Positions 46,791-58,457 of a stretch of DNA of 64,000 nucleotides are shown here, in pieces; position 1 is the first letter of the stretch, and each line of letters opens with the position of its first letter. The stretch spans positions 1 to 64,000 of the forward strand of contig JALNQF010000233.1 of the NCBI GenBank assembly GCA_028456385.1, written 5' to 3'. Under the pieces are notes generated by a model, which was not told the DNA's origin, did not search any database, and saw nothing but the letters and a program-made list of their open reading frames with translations. The position numbers and the translations under genes are program-made. Source of the DNA: Ophiosphaerella korrae (taxonomy: Eukaryota > Ascomycota > Dothideomycetes > Pleosporales > Phaeosphaeriaceae).

Positions 46791-48146
46791 ATGCCTTCCA
46801 TCATGCTCAGTGTCGGCACCGTGCTGACCGCTCTGTCCTCCACTGGCCTCGCTGCCAGCTCTGCTGTTGCTGCTGCTTCAGTTTATGCTGCACCCTCAGT
46901 TTCCCCGGCACCAATTACTCCTAACAGTGGCGCTGGCTCCGTTGGCCAGCCTGGATCCCTCCCAGCTCCTGCTTATGGTGGACCTGCCTCAGCTGCTTAT
47001 GGTGGACCTGCCTCCGCTGCCTATGGTGGACCTGCCTCCGCTGCTTATGGTGGACCTGCCTCCGCTGCCTATGGTGGACCTGTCTCCGCTGCTTATGGTG
47101 GACCTGCCTCCGCTGCCTATGGTGGACCTTCCTCCGCTGCTTACGGTGGACCTGTTTCTGTTGCTTATGGTGGAGGTTCTCCTGCCTACGGTGGTAGCAA
47201 TGCACAGAGCACTCCTTGCACTACCTCAACCAGGACCCCTGGATACCCTCCCGCCTATCCTCCCGTCTATCCCCCCGCCTACCCCCCTGTCTATCCTCCT
47301 TCCGTGACCTCCCGACCAGTCTACAACGACTACAACAGCCCTCCGTCCAGGACTACCATCACCAGGACCATCACCAGCACTTACGTCGATGTCTGCGAGA
47401 CTGGTTACGTCACCAAGACAACCACCTTTGCCATCACCTACTGCCCATCCACCGCAACGAACACACCCGGCAAGCCCAACAACCCACCTTCCAACAACTA
47501 CGGATGGGACATCATCACAAAGATCTGCCAAAGCGGCTGTGGTGAGGGCCCCAAGACTGTCACCGTTACCGTCCCTTGCAATAAGTGCAACTATGTTCCT
47601 AAGACCACTCCTACCGTCCCCAAGGCCACCCCTACCCCCGGTATACCTAACAAGCCTTCCTGCAACGGCTACGACTGCAAGGACGTCTACGTTACCACTA
47701 ACGTCTACCAAACCCGTGTCATTACCCTCACCACAATCCCTGTTCGTGAAGGACCCAAGTCCATTTCCAACAACGGCTGCACTGGTTCTGGCTGCAAGCC
47801 CGAGGGACCGAAGTCTATCTCCAACAATGGCTGCACTGGCTATGGTTGCCCACCTCCTGCTATCAGCAGGCCCAACACCCCTGCACAGGGTACCCCAGTT
47901 GTCAGCAAGCCCGTTGTCCCGGCAAGTGGCACACCTGTCGTTGACATGCCTCCCGTCTACACCCCCGCGAAGCCCAATGGTCCCGTGTACGGCAACGGCA
48001 ACGGCACCAAGGCTGTCGGCACTGGTGTTTACGCCACACCTTCCAAGACTGGCTACAAGCCTGCTGTCTTCACCGGTGTGGCCAGCACCATCCAGGCCGG
48101 TAGCCTCGTTGCTGTTGTTGGTGTCTTTGCTGGTTTCTTCTTGTAA
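46791..48146 (+). CDS. Repeat-rich GPI-anchored cell-wall protein (adhesin-like)
   Basis: Single exon, 451 aa. It starts with a signal peptide (MPSIMLSVGTVLTALSSTGL) and ends in a hydrophobic GPI-type segment (SLVAVVGVFAGFFL). Between them lie eight tandem copies of the octapeptide AYGGPASA with small variants (DNA 46973-47170, 24-bp units), a YPPAYPPV proline repeat, a Thr/Ser-rich region with spaced cysteine pairs (CQSGCG, CNKCN, CNGYDC) and a 14-residue duplication built on GPKSISNNGCTG. Thr-rich stretches suggest O-mannosylation. The design is typical of fungal surface proteins used in adhesion or wall structure. No catalytic motif is seen. A frame upstream of the ATG is open but runs through the G20 tract. 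Confidence 0.85.
   Translation: MPSIMLSVGTVLTALSSTGLAASSAVAAASVYAAPSVSPAPITPNSGAGSVGQPGSLPAPAYGGPASAAYGGPASAAYGGPASAAYGGPASAAYGGPVSAAYGGPASAAYGGPSSAAYGGPVSVAYGGGSPAYGGSNAQSTPCTTSTRTPGYPPAYPPVYPPAYPPVYPPSVTSRPVYNDYNSPPSRTTITRTITSTYVDVCETGYVTKTTTFAITYCPSTATNTPGKPNNPPSNNYGWDIITKICQSGCGEGPKTVTVTVPCNKCNYVPKTTPTVPKATPTPGIPNKPSCNGYDCKDVYVTTNVYQTRVITLTTIPVREGPKSISNNGCTGSGCKPEGPKSISNNGCTGYGCPPPAISRPNTPAQGTPVVSKPVVPASGTPVVDMPPVYTPAKPNGPVYGNGNGTKAVGTGVYATPSKTGYKPAVFTGVASTIQAGSLVAVVGVFAGFFL
46973..47170 (+). repeat. 24-bp coding minisatellite (AYGGPASA repeats)
   Basis: About eight 24-bp units, each reading GCTTATGGTGGACCTGCCTC or close to it; the units are so similar that recent expansion or gene-conversion homogenisation is likely. 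Confidence 0.95.
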
Positions 48147-48642
48147 GCGGTCCGTTGTGATTGGGATCATGTCGATCTTTAGATATTTCCTAGATGTTAG
48201 TGTTAATAAGGGTCGCATTTCTTTCTGGTGTCGTTCAGTCCAAGTGGTGTGTTTGTAGACTAATGGCCATGCGATGAATACCAATGAAACAAAGTTGAAC
48301 AAATACTGTCATCCTGCACGTTTCAATTGTGAATCTGTTTCAACTATCTGACCTGAATAATGATGCAAATGAAGATATCCTACAAAAATCCCGGAGACCA
48401 GCTGCTACGCGAATAACCATGTGCTTTGAAGAAAGTGTACTAGATCACTTGCGCGAATCGGCCATTGAACTCATATAACGACAGCCAGCTCGGCTAGATG
48501 CCTGTAGTCAGCGGAACCAGAATTGAACTTGCGAAATCTTATAGAAGAGCGCAGGTATTGATCAAGGAAAATTACTTTTTATCCTGTGAGATTAGGACTC
48601 AAAACTATTTCAGATTCAAACTGCACTGATGTACCATACATG
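48147..48642. other. Gene-free interval between convergent genes
   Basis: 3' regions of the wall-protein gene (plus) and the Zn2Cys6 gene (minus). Nothing else recognised. Confidence 0.5.
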
Positions 48643-50030
48643 TTAGCACACTGCGGAGCGCTCCTGTCCAACATTACTAGTTCCAGTGCATCTTGTATAA
48701 TCCCTGACTCTTTCGCTCACATTATTTGCTATGTCTTGGAACCGGTCGTTCTCAATTCGTAGCTTGCTGTAAAATTCCGGCGAAGAATCAAGGACTCCCA
48801 AAAGAACGATTTTCAATATCTGATGGAAGAAGCGCAAGAACGACACTGAGATGGGCTCCGGGCTAGGAGGTTCCATTTTTGTCTGAATGAGTTCAAGACT
48901 AGCAAGCCATGATTTCAGGGAGTCCAGCAGACTGGCCTTCTCGGATAGCAATTGCAGAGCCACTTCAACTGATTTAGCTTGCGACACTTTGCCGAGGAGT
49001 TCAAGAATCGACGTGGCGATCGTTGTAAGTTCTTTCCGCATATCGGGTGCGATTGCGCAAAAATCACGAGAATCAACAGGCCTTTGGGGAAGCGAATTTG
49101 AGCAAACAGTTGAGGTCGTCCTACTTTCATTGGCTGTTGGTGGAGGATCCGCAAATTTACATGGTGCAACAAACAGCTTGATAACGAAGACGTCCACCAA
49201 AGGTAGTTGGCCATGGGTGGCTGGTACCAATTTCCCTGTGGTGACGAAATCTGGTCTTGCTCGATACTGGTGCATGACCCTAAGCCCTCCAACGATATGT
49301 TGGGCCATGGCGGCGTGATTCTTTCGCACTTGTTCAATGCTGATGGAGATCTGACAACATAGTAATGCCGACTTCAACTCGTTTAGGCGCGAAGATGATA
49401 AGTTAGACGCCAGACCTCGTAAAACGATACTATATTGCTGGATGCCATAGTAGTGGCTCGGGGTTGGCTGCGAGACAGATGATGGGCCGTCACCGGATGT
49501 TTCGAGGTCTTCCCGAAGAACTCTAAGCGCCAACACAGCATTTCGTACAAGTGGATCGGTCAAGCTGGCTTGAAGGATTTGCCTGGCTTCTTCGTCACAG
49601 CCCACCTCCACGTTGAACAGGGTTTTGGTTGAGAGGTACCGCTTGAGAAGGTCAATTTCCTGAGGGTTAATCTCAGTCAGGGTTGGTTGCATGGGTTGTA
49701 GATCAACGTTTGACTCCACGCTGCGAGGGGGAGCGTTGTTGGTTGGTTGGCTGGCAAAGAATCTAAAGGTCGATTTGTAGCCGTCGCAAGTACGACCAGT
49801 GCTCACACATTTTTGGCAACGCGGCTTACTTTCGTCGCATTTGACCTTCCTAGTTCTGTCCGCTAATTAAGCATTTGTTCTCTGAAGCTGACCTCCCATC
49901 CAATTTCATTCAGACGTTTAGACTGACAATGAGATCTATTCACTATGACTCACCTGCAGGTTGTGCAACCGGTTTTGACTTTGGTTTTACTCTTTACGCT
50001 CCGGTTACAGGTGGCAAGGCCTCCAGCCAT
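48643..50030 (-). CDS. Zn(II)2Cys6 transcription factor
   Basis: Two exons (50030-49954, 49855-48643) joined by a 98-bp intron, 429 aa. Choosing the acceptor GGACAG rather than the later ACTAG restores the exact binuclear cluster C22-x2-C25-x6-C32-x6-C39-x2-C42-x6-C49 (GCTTCRTRKVKCDESKPRCQ). A basic stretch precedes it and a linker follows (GRTCDGYKSTFRF). The rest is a helical region of the kind seen in short fungal Zn2Cys6 regulators (LKRYLSTKTLFNVE, QQYSIVLRGLASN, AMAQHIVGGLRVMHQYR). It binds DNA, usually CGG triplets. It sits between the wall-protein gene and the GST gene and could regulate the neighbouring accessory genes; that is inference only. Confidence 0.92.
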
Positions 50031-50490
50031 GGTTGATTGGGTCTCGCGCGATGCCCTTCGTCGAGAGGAAGAGTTGTAGTGAGCAAGAAATCCGAGCAGG
50101 CAAATCAGATGAAGCAACTCGAGCTACAACCGGGCCACGAAGTACGCCACTTCGGTTCGATTCGTGTCAAATGTGATGGGACATAGGTTTGGCATAAGCG
50201 CTAGGCTCTATTGGGTAGCGGGAGCGAACTAACCAATCATACGTGCTATAGGAATAGCTTCGTCCTTCATCCAACTCATCCGAAGGCGTACTGAACCCTG
50301 TGTTCCAATAGTCTCATAAGAAGTAAATGCATCTAAGCTTTGGCGATACCTGGAGCTTATTCTCTTGGCAAGATGTCTTGAGCTTATATACCAAGTACCT
50401 GGCACTATCTCCCTTGAAATGAGAATTCACTCGATATCGCGGCTTGCGAATAACCCTCAAATCACTCCAAAGCTATTCAGCAACCCGAAG
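50031..50490. promoter_or_regulatory. Divergent promoter of Zn2Cys6 and GST genes
   Basis: 460 bp between start codons on opposite strands. Both promoters must lie here. No specific site was recognised. Confidence 0.5.
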
Positions 50491-51277
50491 ATGCCAGATT
50501 TTACTCTTTATAGCTTTCCTGGTTCGACCAACACTGATCGTGTCCGCCTTACTCTCGCCGAGGGTGGCTTCACGGACTACAAACTCGTACTTCTCAACCT
50601 TCCAAAAGGGGAGCAAAAGGTAGGTCAATCCTTTTTCTCCACCCTCAAACGCTCTTTCCTTTTATAAGCAAGTTGCATGTATCACATCGAGACTTGATGC
50701 TGTTCGATTCTCTAGAGAGCTAACGTTGTTGTACCAGTCCGAAGAACACAAAAAGCGTCACCCATGGGGCAAAATACCCGTCATAACTACTACTGAAGGA
50801 TTCACTCTCTACGAGAGTCGCGCCATCTGCAAATATCTCGCAAAGAAGTACTCCTTTCCGCTTCTACCCGCCGACTCCGACATTGAAGCTTCGGCGCTGT
50901 TCGACCAGGCGCAGTGCACAGAAATGTCCTACTTTGCCGAGCCCGCAGGCAGGATTTCATTCGAGAAATTTGCGAAAAAGTTCGTGGGGCTAACTCCTGA
51001 TGAGGCCGTTGTATCAGAGGCGCTGCGATCAGTGCAGGCGTTTTTCGATGTTGCGGAAGGTCTCTTGAACCGCAATGACTACATGGCTGGAAACGATTTC
51101 ACTCTCGTAGATATATACTACATTCCGTTGGTCCAACGGCTTTTCGCTTGTGGGTACGGAGACATCATCCTTAGTCGCGAAGCCGTGAGTGCTTGGTGGA
51201 ACCGCTGCGTGAATCGGCCAGCTATACAAAGGATGTTTGCTGCTGACAAGAAAGCTGCAGCCGCTGCTGGTAAATAA
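50491..51277 (+). CDS. Glutathione S-transferase
   Basis: Two exons (50491-50619, 50738-51277) with a 118-bp intron carrying a GCTAAC branch site; 222 aa. The start is the ATG of MPDFTLYSFPGSTNTDRV; the frame is open upstream but the GST fold begins here. The N-terminal thioredoxin-like half shows KRHPWGKIPVITTTEGFTLY with the conserved cis-proline (IP) and the ESRAIC glutathione-contact motif. The all-helical C-terminal half carries FTLVDIYYIPLV, the usual N-capping box region. It resembles the phi-like/GTT branch of fungal GSTs, which conjugate or reduce electrophiles in the cytosol. Its head-to-head position with a Zn2Cys6 regulator suggests co-regulation. Confidence 0.93.
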
Positions 51278-52992
51278 AATCAGAAGTTGGAGCCATGGTA
51301 TTTTACACGTATGTGAAGAATAATAGTTGCCTTTCAGCTCTCGTCATGGTTGAGTGCTTGGTGCCAAAAAGGCATATGCTTTACTCTGAACTTGCGCGTT
51401 CTGTTTGTTTCTTGTCTTTGCCGTTAACGGGATGAAAACTAATTTAGGCCCAGCCGTATCAGCCGCTTTGTCGCCATAACCAACCTTTGGTCAGGAAGCT
51501 CGCTGAGTCAATTACCTTACCGCCCTGAATGCACGAGCATGGTGGGGTGGTCAGCTATGACGCTGATTCGTCTGCGTATAAACTTTACAGCCATCGTAGT
51601 ACGCGCCAATCATCTTGTTGGAGACCACATGCGGATATTATGTGCTGATAAAGTTGCCTGACTCCGGTTGAGACCTTCGTCAGCGCTTTGACAATATCGT
51701 GTGACAAAGTAGCTGGACGGTTACAATGGAGCTGTCGAGGTAATTTTCGGTCGCAATTACTGAGACATGCTTGAAACCCACTCCACAGGTATAGTCTTCC
51801 TGCAACAGTGCCAAATAATGGTCTGCGCTAGCTCGCGATTCTAGATAGGACAGGCCGCGGAACCCAATATTTGCCAACTTTTTATGGTTTCCAGCAAACC
51901 CCTCAGTCCACTGCACTGGGAACAGCAGGGTAGGTCGTACGAGGATAGATATCACGAATACCGTGCAGGTCACGACTCGATGATGGACTTTGTCCTGCAC
52001 TCGGTATTAGGAACTATTTTCGACGGCGAGCCAGTAACTAAGCGGACCCTACCAGCGGAACTTCCGCAGGTTGAATGGCGCGTTCAATTCGACCCATCAT
52101 CTATACGAACAACACTGCATATGGCGGCTGTTCTTTGTGGAGGCATATATGTATACTTGCGGCGTGGTTGGGCATTTGCGCGCCCTCAGGATTCAGTTCG
52201 CGGGGCTTTATCGGCCCGTTGGCAATGGCGATTTCTGCACCGCCTCCATACAACCCTTCCTTTAAGTATACATAACCTATTGCTCGCCTCTATCCTGCTT
52301 TCAAAATGGCGAGCGTCAGCCTCCAATTCCTCTTGGTTGCCTTGGTTGCCTGAAACTTGGGATACTACCACGAGAGGTCACAAATTGGATTAGCAAAGAC
52401 CACAGGCACCATCACCCTACTGACGTGGAGCCGCGTGGCGAGTGAGCGGAAGGCAAAGGCATGTAGCTTGTCCACGTATGCTACAATATCAGCGGTGCAA
52501 CAACCAGTGGGAGCCTAGATCAGCGCAAGATGGATTGCTGTGGGGAAACCACAATGCACCCATACACCGCTCTCGAACACCATCTGTCGCAATCGCACTA
52601 CAGAAAGTCAACACAATTTGGCCACTGATCTATTCTGATCAGTAAAGGGACTTAATTCGTGAAGCCACAACATGCACGTGGCCAGCAAGCATCTCCATCC
52701 TACGTCTTATGCGAGCACGATTCTATTCCCCTCATGATCACCTCCGCCCCCAAGAGGAGTTGTTTCCAAAGAAAGTGTTAGACTAAAATGTTTTAATACG
52801 CCTTGCCTTTTACGCAAACTACTACACCGCAAACTACCTGGTGCCAAGGTAAGCTGCAGGATCTGGCTTACATGTTTTTTTTTATTATATAGCGAGCGAC
52901 TCTAATCATGAATATGCCAAAACTTCAGGTGAGTAACAGCTATCCCTTGGCCATTTCCCAATATTAGATTTTGAGGACATTTTTCAAACGTC
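51278..52992. other. Gene-poor interval with one doubtful frame
   Basis: A plus-strand frame of 169 codons (51884-52393) and an overlapping minus-strand frame of 106 codons (52000-51680) are open, but neither shows a domain, signal peptide or splice continuation. I do not call them. The right part contains the promoter of the flavoenzyme gene, with a T-rich stretch at 52876-52892. Confidence 0.4.
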
Positions 52993-54339
52993 ATGGCGAA
53001 TCCGCACAAAAGACTCGTCTTCTGGAAAGACCTTACCCCATTCCCAAATCCGTTACAGGTTCCAGTTGCCTCCTCCCCTCATATTCTCATCATCGGCGGA
53101 GGTGTTATTGGACTTGTAAACGCTTGGACCCTCCTTGACAAGGGCTGTCGTGTCACTGTTCTTTCTAAAGAATGGGCATCATATGGCAGTACGCAACGTC
53201 TGACTTCTCAGATCGCGGGTGCTTTATGGGAATTCCCTCCAGCTGTATGTGGGCAGCATACTGATGACATATCCCTCCAACACTCTAAGCGATGGTCTAT
53301 GGTAGCCTATCATATATGGGATGCTATAGCGGCCTCAGCGCCCCTAGCTAAACTTGCGGGAGTGCAAATGAAATACGCAGACTTCTTTTTCCCCGTTCCT
53401 ATTGAAGAGGACCCAAAGCAGCTGTCCAAGATGCTCGAGATTATGTCCCAGGGCATTCGAGGATTCCGACACGGCCCGGCGATCATCAAGGAGCGGCGCA
53501 TAAACCCCGCATACGGTGCAATTGACGCGTATGAGCACCTCGCTCCCATAATCGACACCGATACATGCATGGCATTTCTGAAGAGCCTTGTGACGGCCAA
53601 AGGTGCTAAACTGATAATACGAACGGTGATTGGCGACCTTTTTCACCAGGAGGCGTCTTTACGTGCTGAGTTCTCTGCTGATGTCATTCTGAATTGTACT
53701 GGTCTTGCCAGCACGGAGCTTGCAGGGGATGCGTCCTGCTATCCAATACGCGGCGGTTTGATCCGTGTTATCAACGATGGAACCGACTTCCCGAAGATCG
53801 AGCAGGCACTCACCATTAGCGCGGACGTCATGCGACATACCGGAGAAATCGTATTCCTGGTCCCGCGAAATGACAACATTTTGCTGATTGGTGGTATTAC
53901 TGAACCACATCAATCAAAGCTAGACCTCACGCTTGATACGCCGATTATCAAGCGCATGCGCGCTCGCTGTGAGGAATTTCTCACTGATCTCAAGAAAGCA
54001 AGGTTGGACCCTGAGTACCCGCTGGCACAAGGCTTACGCCCATTTCGCCAGCGCAATGTGCGGGTGGAGCGCGAATTACGATCACATGCTTTGCAGGGCA
54101 AACAGAAAACAGTGAGTCGCATCATCCACAGTTATGGACATGGTGGTGCTGGGTGGTCGCTGTCATTTGGCTGTGCAGGGGATGTACTCATGCTAGTAGA
54201 GGAGGCGCTCCTTGACTTGCCGCCAAAGCCGTTGGCGTTAGAGGTTCATGAGGCGGTTGAGCCTGAAATTGTTGAGATTCCGGCTAGAATATCTAAGAGT
54301 ATTGGCAGTTCTGAATTGCCGATTCGAGCGCGGTTATAA
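52993..54339 (+). CDS. D-amino-acid-oxidase-like FAD oxidoreductase
   Basis: Single exon, 448 aa. The dinucleotide-binding motif HILIIGGGVIGLVNAWTLL lies at about 30-48 (GGGVIG 35-40). Further family features are STQRLTSQIAGALWEFPP (about 75-92), CTGLASTELAGD, the YPIRGGLIRV strand, and the C-terminal RPFRQRNVRVERE plus HSYGHGGAGWSLSFGCA block (about 380-396), which is the D-amino acid oxidase signature. The family oxidises D-amino acids to 2-oxo acids with release of ammonia and peroxide. The N-terminal 25 residues and the C-terminal 40 extend beyond the usual length. The last residues are ARL, which could act as a peroxisomal targeting signal, fitting a peroxide-producing enzyme. Substrate (neutral or acidic) is not clear. 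Confidence 0.9.
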   Translation: MANPHKRLVFWKDLTPFPNPLQVPVASSPHILIIGGGVIGLVNAWTLLDKGCRVTVLSKEWASYGSTQRLTSQIAGALWEFPPAVCGQHTDDISLQHSKRWSMVAYHIWDAIAASAPLAKLAGVQMKYADFFFPVPIEEDPKQLSKMLEIMSQGIRGFRHGPAIIKERRINPAYGAIDAYEHLAPIIDTDTCMAFLKSLVTAKGAKLIIRTVIGDLFHQEASLRAEFSADVILNCTGLASTELAGDASCYPIRGGLIRVINDGTDFPKIEQALTISADVMRHTGEIVFLVPRNDNILLIGGITEPHQSKLDLTLDTPIIKRMRARCEEFLTDLKKARLDPEYPLAQGLRPFRQRNVRVERELRSHALQGKQKTVSRIIHSYGHGGAGWSLSFGCAGDVLMLVEEALLDLPPKPLALEVHEAVEPEIVEIPARISKSIGSSELPIRARL

Positions 54340-55082
54340 CTAAATATTCTTTTGGCTCAACGAGGTTCCAAGAGAGGTCGTTTGGCTTTTTCAACAAAGT
54401 TTAGTCTTCGGCATTATGCCTATTGTGGCCGTATCCGTAATATTCTTTTTTTATGACATTAAATCCAAACGGATAGAATGTTAAGGAGATTCTCGAAGTT
54501 TAGAGCCGAACAATTGCTTCTGCTATTAACTGTTAACTCTGTTATGCCCTTTTGGGGCGAAAAGTTGTTCCAGATAATCCAGTAGTTGAATATCCACATG
54601 GAGCCGATGAGAGATGCTAGGCTTTGGCTAAATACAAGCACCAGTGATATCTCAGGGTTTTACTCGCTATTTCTGACTTTCACAGTATGCGATTTTCCTG
54701 AATGGTTCTGATTTTGGGAGATGAATAACCGTGGTGACGAGCGAGCGATCGGAAAAAGTAGGTGAAAGACCGGAGGTGGCGTGCCATGCATAAAACCTAC
54801 AGCGCTGCTAGTAGATATCTAAGAATGTAAAAAAATCCGCTCTGGGCCACACACTATGCGAGCTTTTCTCTCCAACTCATACACCACCTTACCTTCCACA
54901 ATTGTGCCGTATAGTCTAATGGAAAGTGGTACAAAGGTTTCCATACTCTGTTCCGTTTTATTGCAAGCACTGCGCCTTCTTTCGCATTCACATCGAACTT
55001 TTCTACACCGAGATTCGATTGATAAGCGCTTCTGGTAAATTTTTTTTTAATTCGCAAAATCAAGTATGCTACTGTTTCTGTA
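54340..55082. other. Gene-free interval between convergent genes
   Basis: 3' regions of the flavoenzyme gene (plus) and the cytochrome P450 gene (minus). No coding sequence recognised. Confidence 0.5.
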
Positions 55083-56809
55083 TCAGGAAACTAACGAATG
55101 GTGTATTTTAGGGCGTACAACGGCATCACGCCGCGTAAAATTCACAATAAGGTCAGTTTGTTTGTGAAACCACCGGTTGCTTGTAGTCCATGGCCGGTTG
55201 TGGGCCATTTTCAGATCAAAATGTCGAAGGACTTCCGGAACCAATGTATGGAGCTCAACTAGCGATATCTGCATTTATTAAAATCACGCTGAACAGGGCA
55301 AGTGTGGAGAGAAAGCTTACATTCTTTCCAATGCATGTCCTTGTGCCGGCTCCAAATACAAGAAGATTTTTGTCCATTCTTTTCCATTTTTCGTCGCTCA
55401 CGAGCCACCTCTCGGGCCTAAATTTGTCCGCATCCTGGCCGAATACGTCCTTGTCATAGTGCACAATGGCAGGGTTTATTCCAATACGGTAACCTGTCGG
55501 AATAAACTTACCAGTCAGCTCAATACCTTCCTCCGGTGCATGCCTCTGCATACTCAGTGCAACGCTTGGGTGCATACGCATAGCCTCTTTAATTGATGCA
55601 CAGACATATGGTAAATGGGTTGTCTCTGAGTATTTGATGGGTGAGCTGAGGATACCTGAAGCAAGCGCAGCATCTATCTCAGCGTGTGCTTTTGCAAGTG
55701 CTTCTGGATTTTTCATGAGATGGTAGAAGGTGGTACGGAAAGCTACAGCAGTGGTGTCTGAACCAGCGAGCCTGAGCACGATATTAGCAAGGAAAATGAC
55801 TACGCAGACGACTTACATAGCGACATATGCCTCCAATGTAGCTTCAGTTGAGCTGAAGTTCACCCGTTCTCCCTTTTCCTTTACAATGTCGAACAGCTGT
55901 TGCAACATGTCGTTTCGGTGTGCAACGTTATTCTCGATATCTTTCATGCGCTTTCCTGCTGCAGCGATGGCGGCATTGCGGATACCATCAATAGCCTTGA
56001 CAGCTTTGAGAGCAGCTGGAATGACAATTGCGGATCCCATGACCAAAGGGCGTAGATATGCCGGTCCAATCCCCGAAATGCAAAGGACAGGCATCAGAGC
56101 ATCTAAGGAGGCAATGTAGGCGCCATGATCTTCGCTATTCTTCAAGAAGCCAAACATACTACCAAAAAAAATCTCTCCTATGACATCGAAAGCATACCTA
56201 TGAGGTGTGAGATTTATCATACAGCTTTCGAGTGGATGGAGCTCACATTTGCAACCATACTCCGAGATCGATTGGTTCCTCGCGGTCAGCATGTTCTCCT
56301 AAACGTTGAATAAACAACGCTGAAACTTTATTGATGTAGCCCTCACTCTTGAGGACGTTGCTTAGCGTATACACAGGATTTACAATCCTCCGATAATTAC
56401 TATGGGTTCTCTCGTTTGTCTCTGAAAACGTGTCCCGCTGTTTGCTAATAGAATCTCCTCCCCATACCGAGTAAAAGTCGGTCTTTGTGAGTGGTTTTTG
56501 GTTCCGGTAGATTTGTGGTATCGCGGAAAGATCAGAAGTAGTTACCTCATTAGGAGCTATGCGAACAATGGGGCCGTAACGGTCGTGTAAAGCTCGCTGC
56601 ACGATGTGCATGTCGCCCACATAAATGCGGTACATGTACCATATTCGAGATACAGACGCCCAAAACGGACCAGGTACAGAAGCGAGAGGATGCAGTGTGC
56701 GAGTGTAGGCTATCCACAGGATCCAGTAGCCGACAATGGCAAGGGGAAGAGCGACGAAGATCCACGTGAAAGAGGAAGGGGTCAGGAAGAGTGTAGGGAC
56801 GGTAGCCAT
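55083..56809 (-). CDS. Cytochrome P450 monooxygenase (pisatin-demethylase-like)
   Basis: Four exons (56809-56247, 56197-55817, 55771-55321, 55268-55083) with introns of 45-52 bp, all in phase; 526 aa. An N-terminal membrane anchor (WIFVALPLAIVGYWILWIAY) is followed by the LASVPGPFWA hinge. Diagnostic residues are all present: I-helix AGSDTT (317-322), ExxR at E377/R380, the FRPERW box and the heme loop FGAGTRTCIGKN with C461. Overall it resembles the large fungal group of pisatin-demethylase-like P450s of the ER. The substrate cannot be told. It is convergent to the flavoenzyme gene and divergent from the CFEM receptor gene. Confidence 0.95.
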
Positions 56810-58457
56810 GGCGAATTCAATGCCTAAAGTTTGCGATGGAAAAGGGCATGCAAAGCAATTGGATACTGTCTAGGGTTAATAGGTAACTGTCTACTAGGGG
56901 TTGGCCTTTCGCGCCACATGGAAGCCCTGTATTTGCTTGTAGGCCATGATCTCGGCTGTTGAGAAGCACAGGCTAAAATGCTCCGTGGATATTGGCGCAT
57001 GTTATAACGACCAGGGAATGTACACAAGTAGACAGATGGCGTTGCAGGGAAGTACTTAGGTGCATTTCTGCCATGTGTGGAGATGGCGTGGCTGCCCGAC
57101 GTATCAAGTCGTTCGTGTGTCGCATGGCGCGCTTACTCTTTTGTCCCAGGCCTGCAAATGTAACCGCGCGGTGAATGAGAGCATCGTCTTTTAGCGAACG
57201 CCCTTCGGAGGAACATGTCGTCATGTACTTGATTCCGTCGGCGAGGCTCCATGTGGGTTCGCAACGACGCTCGGAAATAACGAGACAAATGTCGCGAGTA
57301 AGAATCCCCCTCGTGCCATGCGCTACCTATAGGAGCTAACCTCTTATAGCAAGTTCCGGCGGGTACGGCCCGACCTCGGACCATCAACGATACGAGCGGC
57401 ATCAGGTAGGCCCCCGACAGCGAACGCATGTGGCTCACACAGAGCCGGCACTCAAAGTGTCAATCCCATCTCAATTGTGATTTAGGAAGGTACTGGTACG
57501 CGGTGCGTTTCGTTTTCCCGGCACTCCTGAGCTTCAGTTTCATCATGGTCGTTCTTGCGGCTGTCTGGCTATCTATCTACCTAGGTATCGAAGCAGCCCA
57601 AACATACCAACTGAGACCAGTCTGTAAACTGAGTTTGGGCCTAGCTCAACCGAGAACAGCCATCATCCCAGTTTGCTCCTTCAATTATGTCAGTATCGGC
57701 ATTCGTTTCCTTCAAAATACTACACAAAGTTAGCAGCTGGGCCAAGGCGGGGCGGCCAAGCAGTGCCGCGACCCAGCCGTGCGGGCCGCATGGTTATGAG
57801 CGGCCCAACCCCAGCAAGCGTCACGCGAGTGCACTGTTTTTCGGCAAATGATAGGCGTCTGACTCGTAGATTTTGAGGCCCTGTCCACGCGTTGGCATAG
57901 GGTGTCGGCACGTCGGCTTGGATCCCAATCAAAAGCCCAGCCAATGTGAGACTCAGAGCTTTGCTATGCCGGGCCGCTGATTGACCAAGCTTTATACGGA
58001 TTTAACTGACGTGCCGAAACCCTGTAGTTTTTGCTCCGGGGTCCAAGTGCTGATGACAGTAGGTGATTGGCTTCTCCCACAACTTCCCGAACGTTGAAAC
58101 CTAGCATGCAAACGCCCCTGAACCTTGCGGCTGCGAAAACTGTTCTTTTCGATATAGCACGGTCGATGACCAAGTTTTTTTTTTTCATTTTTTTTTCAGG
58201 CATGTAACATTCAGACGAAATGAGATTTGGGACAGTTGCATCTATGGATTTAACTACGATGGGGCAAGATAGTCGTCGGGTCTCTACTTTTGGGCCTCTG
58301 AAACCCTTGGCTAACTCCTATTCGTACTGATACCACCTAGAATATTGTCTGGGTATGTGGTCCATTCGACACTTCTACTATCTAAAGGGTTGCTTGAGAT
58401 TTTTTCGCCTTCTGCCACTCAAGTCGATCCATCGCTTGTTTGTCGTACTCTCACACG
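56810..58457. promoter_or_regulatory. Divergent promoter interval of P450 and CFEM receptor genes
   Basis: 1.65 kb between oppositely directed start codons. Frames up to about 100 codons are present without recognisable domains. A run of T with one C (58176-58197) is the only notable simple sequence. No transposon or RNA gene seen. Confidence 0.45.

Noticed and set aside
47226..48302. 358-codon minus-strand frame opposite the wall-protein gene
   Set aside because: Antisense of a Thr/Pro/Ser-rich coding sequence; no domain, while the plus strand has signal peptide, repeats and GPI end.
51884..52393. 169-codon plus-strand frame
   Set aside because: No domain or homology recognised, Trp/Leu/Arg-rich, overlapped by an opposite frame. 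Listed only as an interval note.
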